Positions 62,477 through 64,000 of a stretch of 64,000 nt of DNA are shown here, piece after piece. Position numbers and translations under genes: made by a program. The notes below the pieces were generated by a model. It made no database searches. It was not told where the DNA came from and saw nothing but the letters and a program-made list of their open reading frames with translations. Numbering within the stretch: position 1 is the stretch's first letter; the number at the start of each line of letters is the position of its first letter. The DNA comes from Pseudovibrio denitrificans JCM 12308 (GTDB taxonomy: Bacteria; Pseudomonadota; Alphaproteobacteria; Rhizobiales; Stappiaceae), in the NCBI RefSeq assembly GCF_001310815.1, contig NZ_BAZK01000021.1, positions 25,471 to 89,470 on the forward strand, written 5' to 3'.

Positions 62477-64000
62477 TCAACCAACTCTCGGAACGCTTTC
62501 GCAGTCCTGCTCTCTTTTGGAGCGTTCTTTTTGCCGCAACATGGTTGCTCTCCGCCTACTCGTTTCAGCTGTACAAGGCCTTGGGGGCGCGATGGATCAT
62601 TAAATTTCCCAGCGCGTGGGAATGGAAGTTGGACAACCGGATCAGCAGTTTCATGTCGTGGTTGGTTGAAGACGCCAGTTTTGGGCTTTTCACATTTCGT
62701 GAACTCACACGTTTCTTTTCTGCCTTGATTGAAGTTCCCTATGATGCTGTGAGGGCTTTGCTAGCGGACGGTTTTAACTCCGGCGTGGGGCAGCAGGCTG
62801 TTGAGGTTCTGCCGTCCTTAAGCTGGATTGCAGTTACACTGCTGCTGACACTACTGGCACTTCGTGTTGGTGGCAGGCGTTTGGCACTGTTGGTCGCTGG
62901 CTGCTTCCTCTATCTCGCGGTCTTCGGGCAATGGCAAAGCGCGATGGTGACGCTGGCTTCAATTGCTATTGCGGTGCCATTTGGTGTGTTTGGTGGGCTT
63001 GCACTTGGCATTCTGGCTACAAGTCTGCGAGTTTTGAGCGACTTCTGCGACCAGTTCTGGATCTTATGCAGACGGTTCCCATCTTCGCTTATCTGGTGCC
63101 CATCCTGTTCCTGTTTGGCTTTGGGCCGGTTTCTGCGCTGGTCGCAACTATCATCTATGCAATGCCGCCGATGGTGCGTGTTGTGTTGGTTGCTCTTCAA
63201 TCTGTGCCAACGCAGCTTCATGAAGCTGGGCAGATGTCTGGGTGTACATCTCGCCAGATGATGTGGAAGGTTCTGCTGCCTTCAGCTCTGCCAACACTGA
63301 TGGTTGGCGTCAATCAAGTCATCATGCTCTCCCTGAACATGGTCATCATTGCATCAATCATTGGCGCTGGAGGGTTGGGTTATGACGTTTTGGCAGCCCT
63401 GCGACGATTGGATATTGGTGGTGGCATCGAAGCCGGACTGGCCATCGTCGTCATCGCAATTGCATTGGACCGGTTGAGCCAGGCGTTTTCTCAGCAAGAC
63501 CACGGACAAAATGACGGGCTCGGTATTGATTGTATCAAGCCGCTTCCTCTGGCTGGGATTGCCCTCCTCAGTATTGTTGTATTGGCATTGCTGGGGAAGA
63601 TGTTTCCATTTCTGCAAAGCTATCCAGAAACGTTGACGCTCACGACCGGTTCTTTCTGGGATGAGGCTATCAAGTGGATCAACATCAACTTCTTTGAGGT
63701 GTTTGAAGCGTTCAAGACCGCACTACTGACCTATCTTCTGTTGCCTATAAAGCGCTTTTTTGTTGGCATCCCGTGGGCATGGGGTATTGTGGCGCTGGGG
63801 CTTGTAGGGGGGCGTGTTGGTGGCCTTAAGCTAGGCTTGCTCTGCGCGTCTCTTGCTGGGTTCATTGCGGTGAATGGGCTCTGGCGGGATGCGATGATCA
63901 CCGTTTATCTTTGCGGCGTATCCGTCTTACTGGCCGCAGCCATAGGAATGCCGCTTGGGGTTTGGGCGGGGCAGTCTGAACTGGCGAACCGGGTTCTTGG
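62473..64000 (+). CDS. Betaine/proline-type ABC permease with duplicated transport domain, frameshifted and cut by window end
   Basis: The first 187 residues (ATG 62473) lead into the ProW-like transport domain and lose frame after LRV. Adding one T to the TTTT run at 63032-63035 restores RVFERLLRPVLDLMQTVPIF and the coupling loop LHEAGQMSGCTSRQMMW. The open frame then continues past the end of this domain (IIGAGGLGYDVLAALRRLDIG) into a new set of membrane segments to the window edge, ending near AAAIGMPLGVWAG, which looks like the start of a second permease domain. It is thus a tandem double permease of at least 509 residues. Frameshift probably a sequencing deletion. Confidence 0.82.

Overview
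This window looks like chromosomal DNA of a marine alphaproteobacterium of the Stappiaceae or Rhodobacterales type; Pseudovibrio is my best guess, by inference only. The indicators are bacterial homologues of the complex I subunits NDUFS4 and NDUFA12, a biotin operon ending in bioZ, an alphaproteobacterial SUF operon with a SufT-type protein and an Irr/ICE-like operator, an ExoR homologue, a class II (B12-dependent) ribonucleotide reductase, and several betaine/choline transporters. I see no phage, transposase, CRISPR array or rRNA.

Layout. 1-12.8 kb is iron handling: a truncated secreted protein, a siderophore ABC importer (ATPase, two permeases, binding protein), a periplasmic enterochelin-esterase-like hydrolase, a catecholate-type TonB receptor, an AraC regulator, a ferritin, a second TonB receptor and a MarR regulator. 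12.8-15.2 kb is an ECF sigma factor and anti-sigma factor divergent from a YceI-cytochrome c fusion. 15.2-20.2 kb is bioBFDAZ. 20.3-22.3 kb is an AT-richer stretch with two tandem secreted paralogues beside tRNA-Arg. 22.3-31.9 kb is housekeeping: NDUFS4-like protein, PiT phosphate transporter, tRNA-Pro, ExoR-like protein, ParE, a DEAD-box helicase and a diguanylate cyclase. 32-40.2 kb is TfoX-like, TenA and the SUF operon (a NifS-like desulfurase, then sufB, C, D, S, T and A). 40.5-47 kb is a hydrolase, NDUFA12, a degenerate receiver protein and nrdJ behind tandem NrdR boxes. 47-50.3 kb is a secreted lyase-like protein and an acetolactate-synthase-like enzyme. 50.3-64 kb is osmolyte uptake: a YehZYXW-type ABC system, a BetT-like BCCT transporter and a DeoR-linked ProXVW-like system cut by the window edge, with an uncharacterised protein and a 2OG-Fe(II) oxygenase among them.

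The genes form coherent modules: iron capture, storage and Fe-S assembly; biotin synthesis; and compatible-solute uptake for a saline habitat.

A striking technical feature is that ten otherwise well-conserved genes, including sufB, sufS and bioA, are each broken by what looks like exactly one missing base. Restoring one base gives the family's normal length every time. This points to systematic single-base deletions in the assembly rather than real decay, so I annotate these loci as single frameshifted genes.
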